A DNA stretch of 64,000 nucleotides, taken from the NCBI RefSeq assembly GCF_002192415.1, contig NZ_CP021780.1:4898001-4962000 (forward strand). The letters are read 5' to 3'. The notes beneath the pieces were generated by a model. That model did no database searches, was not told the origin of the DNA, and saw nothing but the letters and a program-made list of their open reading frames with translations. The translations under genes and the position numbers were made by a program. The stretch comes from Paenibacillus donghaensis (lineage in GTDB: Bacteria; Bacillota; Bacilli; Paenibacillales; Paenibacillaceae). Positions 48,476-58,318 of the stretch are shown one piece after another (within the stretch, counting starts at the first letter, position 1; each line of letters opens with the position of its first letter).

Positions 48476-51400
48476 GTGGCTCGTGTTGATATGCTCCAGG
48501 CAATCTATACATCTGCTGTATCACAAATTTCACACTCATCGAAAAATTGGATGGATTATTTGGAATTCGCTGCTGGAATCTATAAATACTCCTTTGATAA
48601 TAGTCTGCTGATCTATTCTCAGAAACCAACTGCCACCATGCTGGCTCCTCTCCCCCTTTGGAATCAGATAGGTCGTTATGTGAACAAGGGTGAAAAGAGC
48701 ATTGCCGTTTGCGATTTTCAGCTGGGGAGTCCTGTGCTGAATCACCTGTTTGATATCACTCAAACTACAGGGAAATCGGCTCCTGCACTCTGGAATCTGG
48801 AACAAATTGACCAAGTTGAATTAGCAGGACGCTTGACTTCATATGACACCATGGACCTTACCAATGCCATCTTCGATCTGACCAAAGCATCTGTTGGTTC
48901 TGCTTGGGATGAGCTGCTGCAAGACTTCGAGCATGATGTCGAGAATCACTTTCTTGGTACACTCCCCCTGCATGGCTTAGAGCAACATATGGCTGATCTA
49001 ATAATGGACAGCGTTCGCTATCTTATCCACCTCCGCTGCCGGCTGCCGGAGCCTAATGGAATTGATTTCGCCACCATTACGCATTTGGATACTCTTCCTC
49101 TTGTCGCTCGTTTGGGCTATCAGGTAAATGACATCGCCCGCAGCTTGCTTAACGATATTGCCCGATATATTAAAATCATGGAAAACGAAAGGAGTACCTT
49201 TTATGAACAAGAAGGAACATCCGAGCCTAACCTATCACGAGATCGACGGTCTGCTATATCCCGACCTGCAAATCTCGGGCAATCCGGAAGCGAACCAGCA
49301 GCCGCTAGGCAAGTATGGGCGGATGGCACTGAACCATCTACGCAACCATCACCCACAGCGCTTCCTAATTCTTCAAATGCAAGGCGATCTGATGGAGAAA
49401 ATACACCAAGTCGAAAAGGAAGCGCTGGAACGGTTAGAGCAGTTGAGCGAGCAACTGCTTCGGCTCCAGCCGATGCCGCAGACCGAGGATACCCTAGTGC
49501 GGACGCGCCATCTGAATCAGATCAAATCGACAGCAGAAGAACTGGTGCTGAACGAAATCGTGCTGAGACCGAGATAACCGCACCTTCACCTCCCGCTATT
49601 CTTAAGCAACCCCCTTCCCCGGAGCCGCCTGCAAGCGGTTCTTTTTTTACGCCTGAAATTGACGACGGTGCAGAAAAACATACTGCCGAGGAAATGCTGG
49701 AGTACTTGTTGCGTAGTGATCAGGGAAAATCAGTGATTAAACCACGCATTTACCAATTTGTGACCGAGCAGCATCCCGTTAAACCTGCCGCTCTTGTCCC
49801 ACTGCTCAAAGTAGTCTATGGAATTGGGGGCGCATGGGCCAGCTTTGACAATGACCTGAAAGGATATATGACGACTAGCAAAGGAATGGAATTGGAATGG
49901 AAGGAAGCTGATGGACCCCATCGAGAAGGGCTTACCTGGAATAGGATAGCAGCTATGATTTTAAGGCTGATTGGGGAAGGACGTTATGATGAACAATTCT
50001 CCCCCTTCCCGCTGCAAGAAATGGAGTGGACTTTATTCGACTTTGCCGAACAACAATCCCACGAAGAAAAACAGGAACTAGACATCCACTCTATGGAGTC
50101 AGTTGAAATCTTGCCTAAACTGTCTGAAGAAGATACATCTACTGTTCCAACACCTCCTACCAAGGCTAAGGGGACCGCTTTTGAGGAAGATACGTTCAAC
50201 ATAGTTCCCCCTTCTACCGCCGATCCTATCCATGCCGTCAACTATCACTTTAATCCTGAAGCCTCTCCCTATGTGTCCGGCCCCAAAAGCAAGTATAAGC
50301 GAAATGTAGAAGCAATCCGCTTGCTTAAACATCTTGAAGCCGACCAGCGTCAGGCTACAGCGGAAGAACAACAGATCCTGGCCGGTTATGTGGGCTGGGG
50401 CGGATTAGCGAATGCTTTCCACCCTACGGCATCTGGGTGGGAGGGTGAATATACCGAGTTGAAACAATTACTTGATAATGAAGAGTACGACGCAGCACGT
50501 AATTCTACAATTACTGCCTTTTACACCGAACAATCGGTTATTCAACCGATTTATACTACCTTACAGCGGTTTGGGCTAACAAATGGAATTGGACGCAAGC
50601 TGTTAGAGCCATCCATGGGTACAGGCAATTTCTTCTCTGTACTGCCGCCGGAATGGGAGCAAGCCGAGCTTCACGGGGTGGAATTGGACCAACTGACCGG
50701 CAGAATTTCTCGACAGTTGTACCCTCAAGCCACAGTTCACCTCCAGGGCTTCGAAACAGTAGATTGGAGAAATACTCGTTTTGATGCGGTGTTTTCCAAT
50801 ATTCCGTTCAACAATATTCGCATCTTTGACCAGCACTACCAAAGCAATCATTTAATTCACGATTACTTTTTCATTAAAGCTCTAGATCTGTTGAAACCCG
50901 GTGGTGTTCTCGCCTTCATTGTCAGCAAGGGAACGATGGACAAACAGGATTCTTCAGTTCGAGAAATTCTGGCCCAAAAAGCTGACCTTATCGGTGCTGT
51001 TCGGCTACCTAATACAACCTTTCAAGTTCTGGCTGGAGCTACCGTAACCACGGATATTGTCTTTTTGCAAAAACGGGAGCAGCCGCTTTCACTGAATAAA
51101 GAAGACATGCCAGAATGGGTGTTCATCGGGACAACGTCAGACGGAATTCCTATAAATCGCTATTACCTCAGTAACCCCGACCAATTGTTGGGTCGGATGA
51201 TTTGGGATCGTGGGATGCACGGGGTCGAGCAAACCGCTTGCGTGCCGGATGAGAACCAACAATTATACGACGTACTGGAGCAGGCGCTGGAAAGAATGCA
51301 GGCTGTCATCCCTTCTCTTCCACCTTCGGTGAGTGAGTCAAAACCATCGGTGCTGATAGACACGGATGAACCGAAGCGCTTAGAAGCACCAGCCGGCACC

Positions 51401-54400
51401 AAAAACTTTACTTATATCATCGAGCAGGGACAGATCTATTATTGCGAAAAGGGCGAGTTGTTACCCCAAGACATTAAGGGAAAAAAGGCAGAACGCATCA
51501 AAGGATTATGCGAGATCCGAACTTCGCTGCTGGAAGTGATTTCACTGCAGTCCCGTGAATATGGCTATGAAGAAACTGAACTGACAGCAGCCCAGCATAC
51601 ATTAAATAATGCATATGACCGCTTTGTCCATTCCTGCGGTTATATTAATGATCGAGCCAATACAGCCGCTTTTGCCGACGATGATCAACTGCCGCTACTT
51701 CGTTCCATCGAAGACCTGAATCCAGAGAAAACATGGAGTAAAGCAGCTATCTTTTTTCGCCCTACCATCCGTTCCAACCATCTCCCCGATCACGCAGAGT
51801 CTGCGATTGAAGCATTGCAAATCTGTCTGAATCAGCGGCTGCGCATTGACTTGCCCTACATGGCTCATTTGTGCCGTACAACGACAGCCGAAATCCGTGA
51901 GGAATTGGGAGGGCGTATCTTTTTAAACCCACAGAACTATACAGGTGATGAAGAAGAAGGTTGGGAGCTGGATGAGGATTACCTATCAGGTAACGTTAAG
52001 GACAAGTTAGCCTACGCCATCCTTAAAGCGAAAGAGCTCCCAGATCTGTTTCAGCGCAACGTATCTGCACTAACCGCTGTTCAACCCGCCCCTCTGCTTC
52101 CCGGCGAAATTGATTTTCGCATTGGCAGTCCATGGATTCCGGTACGGCATTACCGGGAATTTATGTATGAAACCTTCGGCACCGCTAAGGTGCTGCAGAC
52201 CACGCAAACTGTCGACGTAGATTATCTAGAATTCACTAACCTATGGCGTGTATCAGGCAAATCACTGGAGCGCGATTCCATCAAAGTGAACCAAACCTAT
52301 GGAACACGCCGCACCAGCGCCTATGAGATTTACGAATCCAGCTTGAACCTGCAAAGCATCACTATCCGCGATCCTTTTACCTTCGTGGACTCTAGTGGCA
52401 ACGAACAAATCAAGTATGTCGTGAATGCTAAGGAAACGATGATTGCCCGTGCTAAGCAGCAGCAGATGAAGGAAGCCTTTGCTTCCTGGTTATTCCGGGA
52501 TAAGGACCGCGCTGACAATCTGCTAGCGATCTATAACGATAAGTTCAACAATATTCGTCCCCGCCATTACAACGGTGATCATCTCGTATTCGCAGGGATG
52601 AATGAGGAAATGCAGCTCCGAAAGCATCAAAAAGATGTGGTGGCCCGAATTCTTTACTCCGGTACGGCGCTTATGGCCCATGAAGTCGGCGCAGGCAAAA
52701 CCGCCGCAATGATTACTGCCGGCATGATGTTGAAGCGCATCGGAGCAATTCAAAAACCAATGTACTGTGTACCTAATCACCTCACAGAGCAGTGGGAGAA
52801 TGAGTTTTTGCGTTTCTTCCCTGCAGCGAACATTCTCGTGACTACGAAAAAGGATTTTGCCCTGGCCAACCGTCAACGCTTCGTCTCCCGTATTGCCATG
52901 GGCAACTACGATGCAGTTATTATCGGACATAGCCAGTTTGAGAAGATCCCTATTTCTAGTGAACGTCAGGAGCAGCTCCTACAAGATGAAATTCGCAATG
53001 TGTCTCAAACCATTGACCAGGTGAAAAAGGAAAAGGGAGACAACTGGAGCATCAAGCAGATGGTGGTGTTTGAAAACAATCTGAAATCCCGTTTAGAGCG
53101 TCTGGCGAATGAAGGCAAAAAGGATGATCTGCTCACCTTTGAACAATTAGGAGTAGATATGCTATTTGTGGATGAGGCTCATGCCTACAAGAACTGCTTT
53201 ACATTCACGAAGATGAGAAATGTCGCTGGAATCGGCAAAACCAGTAGCCAGCGGGCCACCGATATGCTACTTAAATGCCAGTATCTACAGGAAATGAACA
53301 GTGGTCGTGGCGTGGTCTTTGCAACAGGTACACCGATCAGCAACAGCATGTCGGAAATGTATGTGATGCAGCGTTTTCTCCAACCGCATTTGCTGCAAAA
53401 ACTGGGACTCAACTTTTTTGACAACTGGGCGGCGACCTTTGGTGAAGTGGTATCCTCCCTGGAAATCACACCAGAAGGCAGCGGCTATCGGATGAAATCC
53501 CGCTTTGCCAAGTTTCATAACCTGCCGGAACTAATGAATCTATTTCGCTTAGTGGCGGATATTCAAACCGCAGATATGCTACAATTGCCCACGCCAAAAC
53601 TCGAAGGTGATAAAGCCACCGTAATTATCAGTGAGTGTTCTCCGTTTCAGCAGCAGCTAATGGACGAGTTTGTGGTGCGTGCCGAGCAGATCCGTAACAA
53701 TGATGTGGACGCTTCTGAGGATAACATGCTCAAGCTGACACATGAAGCCAAACTGATGTCCATTGATCCCAGGTTAGTTCATGAAGACGCTCCCGTTGAT
53801 CCCGACTCTAAATTAAATCGCTGCATCCATAACCTCTACGAAATTTGGCAGCAAACAGAGGCTGAAAAACTGACCCAAGTGGTATTTTGCGATAGCGGCA
53901 CACCCAAGCCGGGAATCTTTAACGTGTACGATGAGGTGAAGAGTCAACTGACACTTCGCGGCGTACCTGAGGACGAAATCGCCTTTATCCATGATGCCAA
54001 AACGGATGCTCAGCGGGAAGAATTGTTTGAACGAGTCCGCCGCGGCGAAGTTCGTGTTCTGCTCGGCTCCACCTCTAAGCTTGGGACCGGAACCAACATT
54101 CAGGATCGTCTCATTGCTGCACATCATACTGATTGTCCCTGGCGCCCCTCTGACATTATCCAGCGTGATGGCCGAATTCTGCGGCAGGGTAATCGCAATC
54201 CAATAGTGCAGATTTTCCGTTATGTTACAAAGGGAACCTTCGACTCATACTTGTGGCAAATTCAGGAGCAGAAGTTACGCTACATCTCCCAAGTGATGAC
54301 CGGCAAAAGTATCTCCCGCTCCTGTGAAGATACGGATGAAACGGTACTATCTGCTGCCGAAGTCAAGGCCGTAGCTACCGGTAATCCCATGCTTGCCGAA

Positions 54401-55084
54401 AAGATGCAGGTGGATAACGATGTCTCCCGCCTCAAGCTTCTGAAGGCCAATTGGCAAAATGAACAGGTGATGTTGGAGCAGCGTATCCATAAGCAGTATC
54501 CTTTAATGCTCAGAGTGTGTGAGGAGAAAGTGGAGAAGCTCGAGGCGGATATTCAAATAGCTGAGCAAAATCGCCAACTGGATTTCTTGATTCAACTAGA
54601 TGGAATCAACTATGAAGAAAGAACGCAAGCCGGGGAAGTGCTTCTTCTGTTAGCCAAACTAACCGAGAGGGATCAACCATCTAAAGTTATTGGCCAGTTT
54701 CGCGGTTTTCCGCTCTCCTTGTTCCGTTCAATTTATGATAACGTCCACATACGGGCCCAAGGAACAGAAACACACTCCGCAGAGCTTGGGGGATCAGTAC
54801 TGGGGAATATTTCTCGTCTCGAAAATCTGATCGAGAAATTGCCTTCATTGCTTCAAGCTACAAAACAGAATCAGGAAGAGACGATGGAGCAGCTTGCCGC
54901 AGCGAAAAATGAAATAGGAAAACCATTCGAGGAGGAACAAAAACTGCAACAACTGGTCATGCGACAATCCGAGATAAATTCGGCGCTGGAGTTTAAGGAA
55001 TTGCAAGGACAGGAGATTGTCATGGAGGAGCAAATAGGAGCCAAGGATTGGGAGCCAGAGAGGGAGTTGGAACCTGAGATATAA
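48476..55084 (+). CDS. Giant N6-methylase/SNF2-like helicase of the conjugative element
   Basis: The 2202-residue protein starts at GTG 48476 behind AAGGGAGGATAACC. Residues 1-240 are an N-terminal ICE-specific domain. Residues 240-400 are a disordered Ser/Pro/Arg/Ala-rich linker encoded by the same DNA as tnpV. An N6-methylase-like domain follows, with SAM motif LLEPSMGTGNFFS (about 707-719) and motif IV as NIPF rather than NPPF. A superfamily 2 helicase follows: Walker A VGAGKTAAM near 1405, DEAH near 1566, ATGTPISNS and RDGRILRQGN. Such proteins are hallmark ICE genes and may protect or remodel transferred DNA. The altered NPPF motif makes methylation uncertain. Confidence 0.88.
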   Translation: MARVDMLQAIYTSAVSQISHSSKNWMDYLEFAAGIYKYSFDNSLLIYSQKPTATMLAPLPLWNQIGRYVNKGEKSIAVCDFQLGSPVLNHLFDITQTTGKSAPALWNLEQIDQVELAGRLTSYDTMDLTNAIFDLTKASVGSAWDELLQDFEHDVENHFLGTLPLHGLEQHMADLIMDSVRYLIHLRCRLPEPNGIDFATITHLDTLPLVARLGYQVNDIARSLLNDIARYIKIMENERSTFYEQEGTSEPNLSRDRRSAISRPANLGQSGSEPAAARQVWADGTEPSTQPSPTALPNSSNARRSDGENTPSRKGSAGTVRAVERATASAPADAADRGYPSADAPSESDQIDSRRTGAERNRAETEITAPSPPAILKQPPSPEPPASGSFFTPEIDDGAEKHTAEEMLEYLLRSDQGKSVIKPRIYQFVTEQHPVKPAALVPLLKVVYGIGGAWASFDNDLKGYMTTSKGMELEWKEADGPHREGLTWNRIAAMILRLIGEGRYDEQFSPFPLQEMEWTLFDFAEQQSHEEKQELDIHSMESVEILPKLSEEDTSTVPTPPTKAKGTAFEEDTFNIVPPSTADPIHAVNYHFNPEASPYVSGPKSKYKRNVEAIRLLKHLEADQRQATAEEQQILAGYVGWGGLANAFHPTASGWEGEYTELKQLLDNEEYDAARNSTITAFYTEQSVIQPIYTTLQRFGLTNGIGRKLLEPSMGTGNFFSVLPPEWEQAELHGVELDQLTGRISRQLYPQATVHLQGFETVDWRNTRFDAVFSNIPFNNIRIFDQHYQSNHLIHDYFFIKALDLLKPGGVLAFIVSKGTMDKQDSSVREILAQKADLIGAVRLPNTTFQVLAGATVTTDIVFLQKREQPLSLNKEDMPEWVFIGTTSDGIPINRYYLSNPDQLLGRMIWDRGMHGVEQTACVPDENQQLYDVLEQALERMQAVIPSLPPSVSESKPSVLIDTDEPKRLEAPAGTKNFTYIIEQGQIYYCEKGELLPQDIKGKKAERIKGLCEIRTSLLEVISLQSREYGYEETELTAAQHTLNNAYDRFVHSCGYINDRANTAAFADDDQLPLLRSIEDLNPEKTWSKAAIFFRPTIRSNHLPDHAESAIEALQICLNQRLRIDLPYMAHLCRTTTAEIREELGGRIFLNPQNYTGDEEEGWELDEDYLSGNVKDKLAYAILKAKELPDLFQRNVSALTAVQPAPLLPGEIDFRIGSPWIPVRHYREFMYETFGTAKVLQTTQTVDVDYLEFTNLWRVSGKSLERDSIKVNQTYGTRRTSAYEIYESSLNLQSITIRDPFTFVDSSGNEQIKYVVNAKETMIARAKQQQMKEAFASWLFRDKDRADNLLAIYNDKFNNIRPRHYNGDHLVFAGMNEEMQLRKHQKDVVARILYSGTALMAHEVGAGKTAAMITAGMMLKRIGAIQKPMYCVPNHLTEQWENEFLRFFPAANILVTTKKDFALANRQRFVSRIAMGNYDAVIIGHSQFEKIPISSERQEQLLQDEIRNVSQTIDQVKKEKGDNWSIKQMVVFENNLKSRLERLANEGKKDDLLTFEQLGVDMLFVDEAHAYKNCFTFTKMRNVAGIGKTSSQRATDMLLKCQYLQEMNSGRGVVFATGTPISNSMSEMYVMQRFLQPHLLQKLGLNFFDNWAATFGEVVSSLEITPEGSGYRMKSRFAKFHNLPELMNLFRLVADIQTADMLQLPTPKLEGDKATVIISECSPFQQQLMDEFVVRAEQIRNNDVDASEDNMLKLTHEAKLMSIDPRLVHEDAPVDPDSKLNRCIHNLYEIWQQTEAEKLTQVVFCDSGTPKPGIFNVYDEVKSQLTLRGVPEDEIAFIHDAKTDAQREELFERVRRGEVRVLLGSTSKLGTGTNIQDRLIAAHHTDCPWRPSDIIQRDGRILRQGNRNPIVQIFRYVTKGTFDSYLWQIQEQKLRYISQVMTGKSISRSCEDTDETVLSAAEVKAVATGNPMLAEKMQVDNDVSRLKLLKANWQNEQVMLEQRIHKQYPLMLRVCEEKVEKLEADIQIAEQNRQLDFLIQLDGINYEERTQAGEVLLLLAKLTERDQPSKVIGQFRGFPLSLFRSIYDNVHIRAQGTETHSAELGGSVLGNISRLENLIEKLPSLLQATKQNQEETMEQLAAAKNEIGKPFEEEQKLQQLVMRQSEINSALEFKELQGQEIVMEEQIGAKDWEPERELEPEI
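49203..49577 (+). CDS. tnpV: TnpV-family protein nested out of frame inside the helicase gene
   Basis: The complete 124-codon frame has its own ribosome site (AAAGGAG) and ATG. The product matches the TnpV family: LTYHEIDGLLYPDLQISG, QQPLGKYGRMALNHL, HPQRFLILQMQGDLMEKIHQ, LLRLQPMPQTEDTLVRTRHL and STAEELVLNEIV. It lies entirely within the helicase gene in the +1 frame, opposite the helicase's low-complexity linker. TnpV is known from Clostridial conjugative transposons; its function is not established. Confidence 0.85.
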   Translation: MNKKEHPSLTYHEIDGLLYPDLQISGNPEANQQPLGKYGRMALNHLRNHHPQRFLILQMQGDLMEKIHQVEKEALERLEQLSEQLLRLQPMPQTEDTLVRTRHLNQIKSTAEELVLNEIVLRPR

Positions 55085-55215
55085 TTCATCTAACAACTAA
55101 TATATTGACCTGACTTCCAATCAACCCTTTTGCTATGGTACTGATCGAGGGTACTTAATACATGTCTATAGAACTAAATAATGATAGTACCATGTAGAAA
55201 ATTCTGGTATATTAT

Positions 55216-55404
55216 CTAAGAAGGAAGCTCCTCAACCTCCATATTAATAAATGGAAGTTCCTCTTCCGTAAACGAATACTGATCAATAAGTTCTCGTTTA
55301 GATGATCGTGCAAGTTCTAATGCCATTTCACTGTTGTCTGCCTGAAATGTTCCAAAGGAATGCCATGTATCTTCATGTTCAATAAATACTTTGAATTGTT
55401 TCAT
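55216..55404 (-). CDS. Small acidic protein of unknown function
   Basis: The protein of about 62 residues (MKQFKVFIEHEDTWHSFGTF, then ADNSEMALELARSS) has an alpha/beta pattern like phenylacetic-acid PaaB or small repeat proteins. It has no strong ribosome site (GGTGAT about 11 bases upstream). It lies at the left edge of the AT-rich cargo in element F. Confidence 0.5.
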   Translation of the reverse strand: MKQFKVFIEHEDTWHSFGTFQADNSEMALELARSSKRELIDQYSFTEEELPFINMEVEELPS

Positions 55405-55501
55405 AAGTATTAAATCACCGTCCATTCATATTCTTTATTGTACTTCAATAAACTGAAATTATTCGCGGCGTAAGTTGCAATCTAAGGGGAGAGCATGAGT
55501 A

Positions 55502-56569
55502 ATGCTAAAGGTTGAAAAGCTACAGGTACATTCCGCCATAATCCATCGTCTTGATAACCAAAAGGAGAATAGCACTGGACTCGATTTATCTGACCTTTCT
55601 TTGCAGATGGATGATGAATTAAAAACACTGTTAGAAACCCATACTAAAAGTGGATTTGAAGACGGGAGAATACGTTACGCAAACTTCTTGGACAAAGATA
55701 TTAACCAAGTATTATCTGAATGCTACAAAGTACTTGATGACCCTGAATATTTGTTTGTCGATGGTTCAAAAATATTAGCTAGGCTACTATTTTCAGCTAT
55801 GACTAATAAGTCCATATCCGCTGCTGATATTGCTATTTGTTTGGCTAATTGCAACGACGTTGAGTATCTCTGTTTACTGAAATTGGACTACAAGGATAAC
55901 TACATCTCTGAATCAACAGATACTCCAGAAGGAAGGTATATTGGTATAAAAAAACTAGGAAGTGGCTGGCCACAATTGGGGACAAAGCTCCAAAAGGCGG
56001 CCTTTATTAAGCGAACAAATGATGAGTATGAATTGATTATTTTAGATAGACAGAAAAACAAGACAGACAAAAGTGATATATCTTTATTCTTCCAAAAAAG
56101 CTTTCTTAATGTTGAACTTATTGATGATTCTAAACTAAACACAAATGGTTTTATCAAAGGTGTAAAAGAATTTGTTAAAACATCTTCGATAACTCCCGAA
56201 AAAAAACGCTCTATTGTTGATAATGCAATCAATCTGGTAGTAAACACTGAAAATATAAACCTTAGACAATTTGCCGAATCACAATTTAGTGAAGACCTGC
56301 CAGAAGAAGAGCGGAAATTATTTATGGACTCACTTATTACGGAGTTCGAACGAAATGGTGTCAGACGTTTAGAGTTTGTCAAATCGCAAGATGTAGCTCA
56401 AGTATACGCAAAAAAAAGAAGAATAACACTTGATGGAATAAAGCTTGAAATTGATCCTGCAATCTATGCAGATCCAGACAAATTTATATTCACACCCCGC
56501 TTCAACGCATCTGGTGAAGAAGTAGCAGACATTACGATTAAAGGACTGAAAATAAATAAAATGGACTGA
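55502..56569 (+). CDS. Nucleoid-associated protein (NdpA/YejK family)
   Basis: The 355-residue protein carries the 37-kDa nucleoid-associated family pattern: AIIHRLDNQKE at the N-terminus, a central region with LLKLDYKD and LGSGWPQLGTKLQKAAFI, and C-terminal ITLDGIKLEIDPAIY. Family members bind DNA and the nucleoid. The start follows AGGGGAGAGCATG. It forms a tight pair with the downstream membrane protein (5-bp gap), which suggests a joint function. Confidence 0.8.
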   Translation: MLKVEKLQVHSAIIHRLDNQKENSTGLDLSDLSLQMDDELKTLLETHTKSGFEDGRIRYANFLDKDINQVLSECYKVLDDPEYLFVDGSKILARLLFSAMTNKSISAADIAICLANCNDVEYLCLLKLDYKDNYISESTDTPEGRYIGIKKLGSGWPQLGTKLQKAAFIKRTNDEYELIILDRQKNKTDKSDISLFFQKSFLNVELIDDSKLNTNGFIKGVKEFVKTSSITPEKKRSIVDNAINLVVNTENINLRQFAESQFSEDLPEEERKLFMDSLITEFERNGVRRLEFVKSQDVAQVYAKKRRITLDGIKLEIDPAIYADPDKFIFTPRFNASGEEVADITIKGLKINKMD

Positions 56570-56574
56570 TCTAT

Positions 56575-58071
56575 ATGGAATGGTTAGAATTCTTAAAAAT
56601 AAAAGGTTTTTTTCATCGAGATGAAACCCTTAATAATGTTATTTATTCAAGCCGTGTTCAAAAGGTGCTTATTGAAGAACTAACATCAGAATTTGCAGTT
56701 GTGTGGTCAAAGGACTTTTCTTTATATATGGATGATGAGCCTATACTTTCTTTACCATCAGAAAACCATTTATTAACGAGTACGATTGATCTTTGTAATG
56801 ATGAAGTCGAAATAAAAATTGAATTAAAGAAATCTAAAATCATCACTTCAACTATTCTTGATGAACATAATGTTATCGTCTATTCTCAAGCAGATATACT
56901 ATTAAATAATTTGCAAGACCTTAGTCTCTCTGCCCTTGAACGATTTGTTTTTATTAATCCTAATCAATTGACTTATATTATTGTTTATGACGATCCAAAT
57001 TATTCGAACGCTATTTCAAACAATTTTATCACAATTGGTGATATAAATGCTTTAAACAATTCTTTCAATGAGCCTGAGAAACAATATAAGATAATTAAAG
57101 ACAGAATCAAGGAACGGAATGAAAATGTCCGCTGGTACCGGGAAACAAGCTTTCTTCCGCCTGATGTATTTTATTTTTATGATAATGAATCAAATAAACT
57201 AAGTGGATTTTTGAACAAAAAGGCTGCTTCGATGTGTGTTGCATTTACAGCATTGAATACAGATTATTTAGATGAAGATAAGTTGTACGAATCGACGTAT
57301 TCTGGACTTAAACAAACTAAATTTCAACTGATCGTTCCTGATTCAAGCCAAAAAGAACAAATTGATAAAATCTTCTCCCTCTACGACTGGGCATACAGTG
57401 AGAAAACAGCTGACAAACTAGGTTTGATCCAAAATATAATAAATTTGCATATCAAGGAAGAAATCAACCTGAATTTAGAGCCACTCCTAAAAAATGCATC
57501 TGAAATATTTGAAATGGTTAAAGAGAATTATCGGGTTTATATTCAAAAAAGCGTAAAAGCTTATTTAGACGAAAGAAAGCAAGTTGAGGATTTTATTAGA
57601 ACAACTTCTAATGAAATCAGCAAACAAATTTCGGGTTTGACTGATATTGTAACAAAGAATTTGTTCGGCTTACTTGCTACCGCTATTACCGCAGCCATTG
57701 GATTCAATAAACCAGAGAATCAACCATACATTCCTTGGGTTCTTTATATTTACAGTTTTTTCTCAATTGCACTTACTATTTATTACAGTACACTTGCTAA
57801 TGCCAATAAAAAAGCCATTATTGAAATCTATAATAAACGAGTTGCAGATTACAAAAAAATCTTCTTTGAAGACCGCATAGATAAAATTACAGGAAATAGT
57901 ATTGTTATGCAAACAAAAATATTCAGGAGATACCTCCATTGGACCGTTTGGCCGAGCATAGCAATTAGCTTAACTGCGATTACCTTTGGACTAATCTTAC
58001 ATGGTGTAATTAGTAAGCTATTTTCTCTCATCCAGCAAATGATTAACTTGATAATCAATGGTATTACATAA
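56575..58071 (+). CDS. Membrane protein partner of the nucleoid-associated protein
   Basis: The 498-residue protein has a large soluble N-terminal part (about 1-355). Three TM segments follow: about 363-380 (NLFGLLATAITAAIGF), 387-408 (PWVLYIYSFFSIALTIYY) and 458-482 (VWPSIAISLTAITFGLIL). A helical stretch near 320-355 (YLDERKQVEDFIRTTSNEI) precedes the membrane. I do not recognise the family. The pairing of a DNA-binding protein with a membrane protein in a defence cargo resembles sensor-effector modules. Confidence 0.7.
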   Translation: MEWLEFLKIKGFFHRDETLNNVIYSSRVQKVLIEELTSEFAVVWSKDFSLYMDDEPILSLPSENHLLTSTIDLCNDEVEIKIELKKSKIITSTILDEHNVIVYSQADILLNNLQDLSLSALERFVFINPNQLTYIIVYDDPNYSNAISNNFITIGDINALNNSFNEPEKQYKIIKDRIKERNENVRWYRETSFLPPDVFYFYDNESNKLSGFLNKKAASMCVAFTALNTDYLDEDKLYESTYSGLKQTKFQLIVPDSSQKEQIDKIFSLYDWAYSEKTADKLGLIQNIINLHIKEEINLNLEPLLKNASEIFEMVKENYRVYIQKSVKAYLDERKQVEDFIRTTSNEISKQISGLTDIVTKNLFGLLATAITAAIGFNKPENQPYIPWVLYIYSFFSIALTIYYSTLANANKKAIIEIYNKRVADYKKIFFEDRIDKITGNSIVMQTKIFRRYLHWTVWPSIAISLTAITFGLILHGVISKLFSLIQQMINLIINGIT

Positions 58072-58104
58072 GAGAAGCAAATTCATTAATGAATGCTTCT
58101 CTTA
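58071..58104 (+). terminator. Terminator after the NdpA/membrane pair
   Basis: AGAGAAGC..ATTCAT pairs with ATGAAT..GCTTCTCT, with one bulge, followed by TATTATTT. Confidence 0.8.
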
Positions 58105-58318
58105 TTATTTACATTTTACTTTTTTACACATCTGATTTTACTGATGCGGAGGTAGATGAAAATTATTAAGACTAAGCTCCATACATTTTTCTGCAACCAA
58201 GAAGACCAAACGAATTTACAGACTCTTTAACTGTAAAAACGGGCAACTTTTAAAAGAGTCTCTTAACTTTTCAAGAACAACAATAAATCCTACTACTCCT
58301 TTACCGACAACGAAGAAT
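58105..58318. other. Intergenic stretch between convergent modules
   Basis: The AT-rich 210 bp shows no convincing gene. It separates the NdpA module (+) from the OLD/UvrD module (-). Confidence 0.5.
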
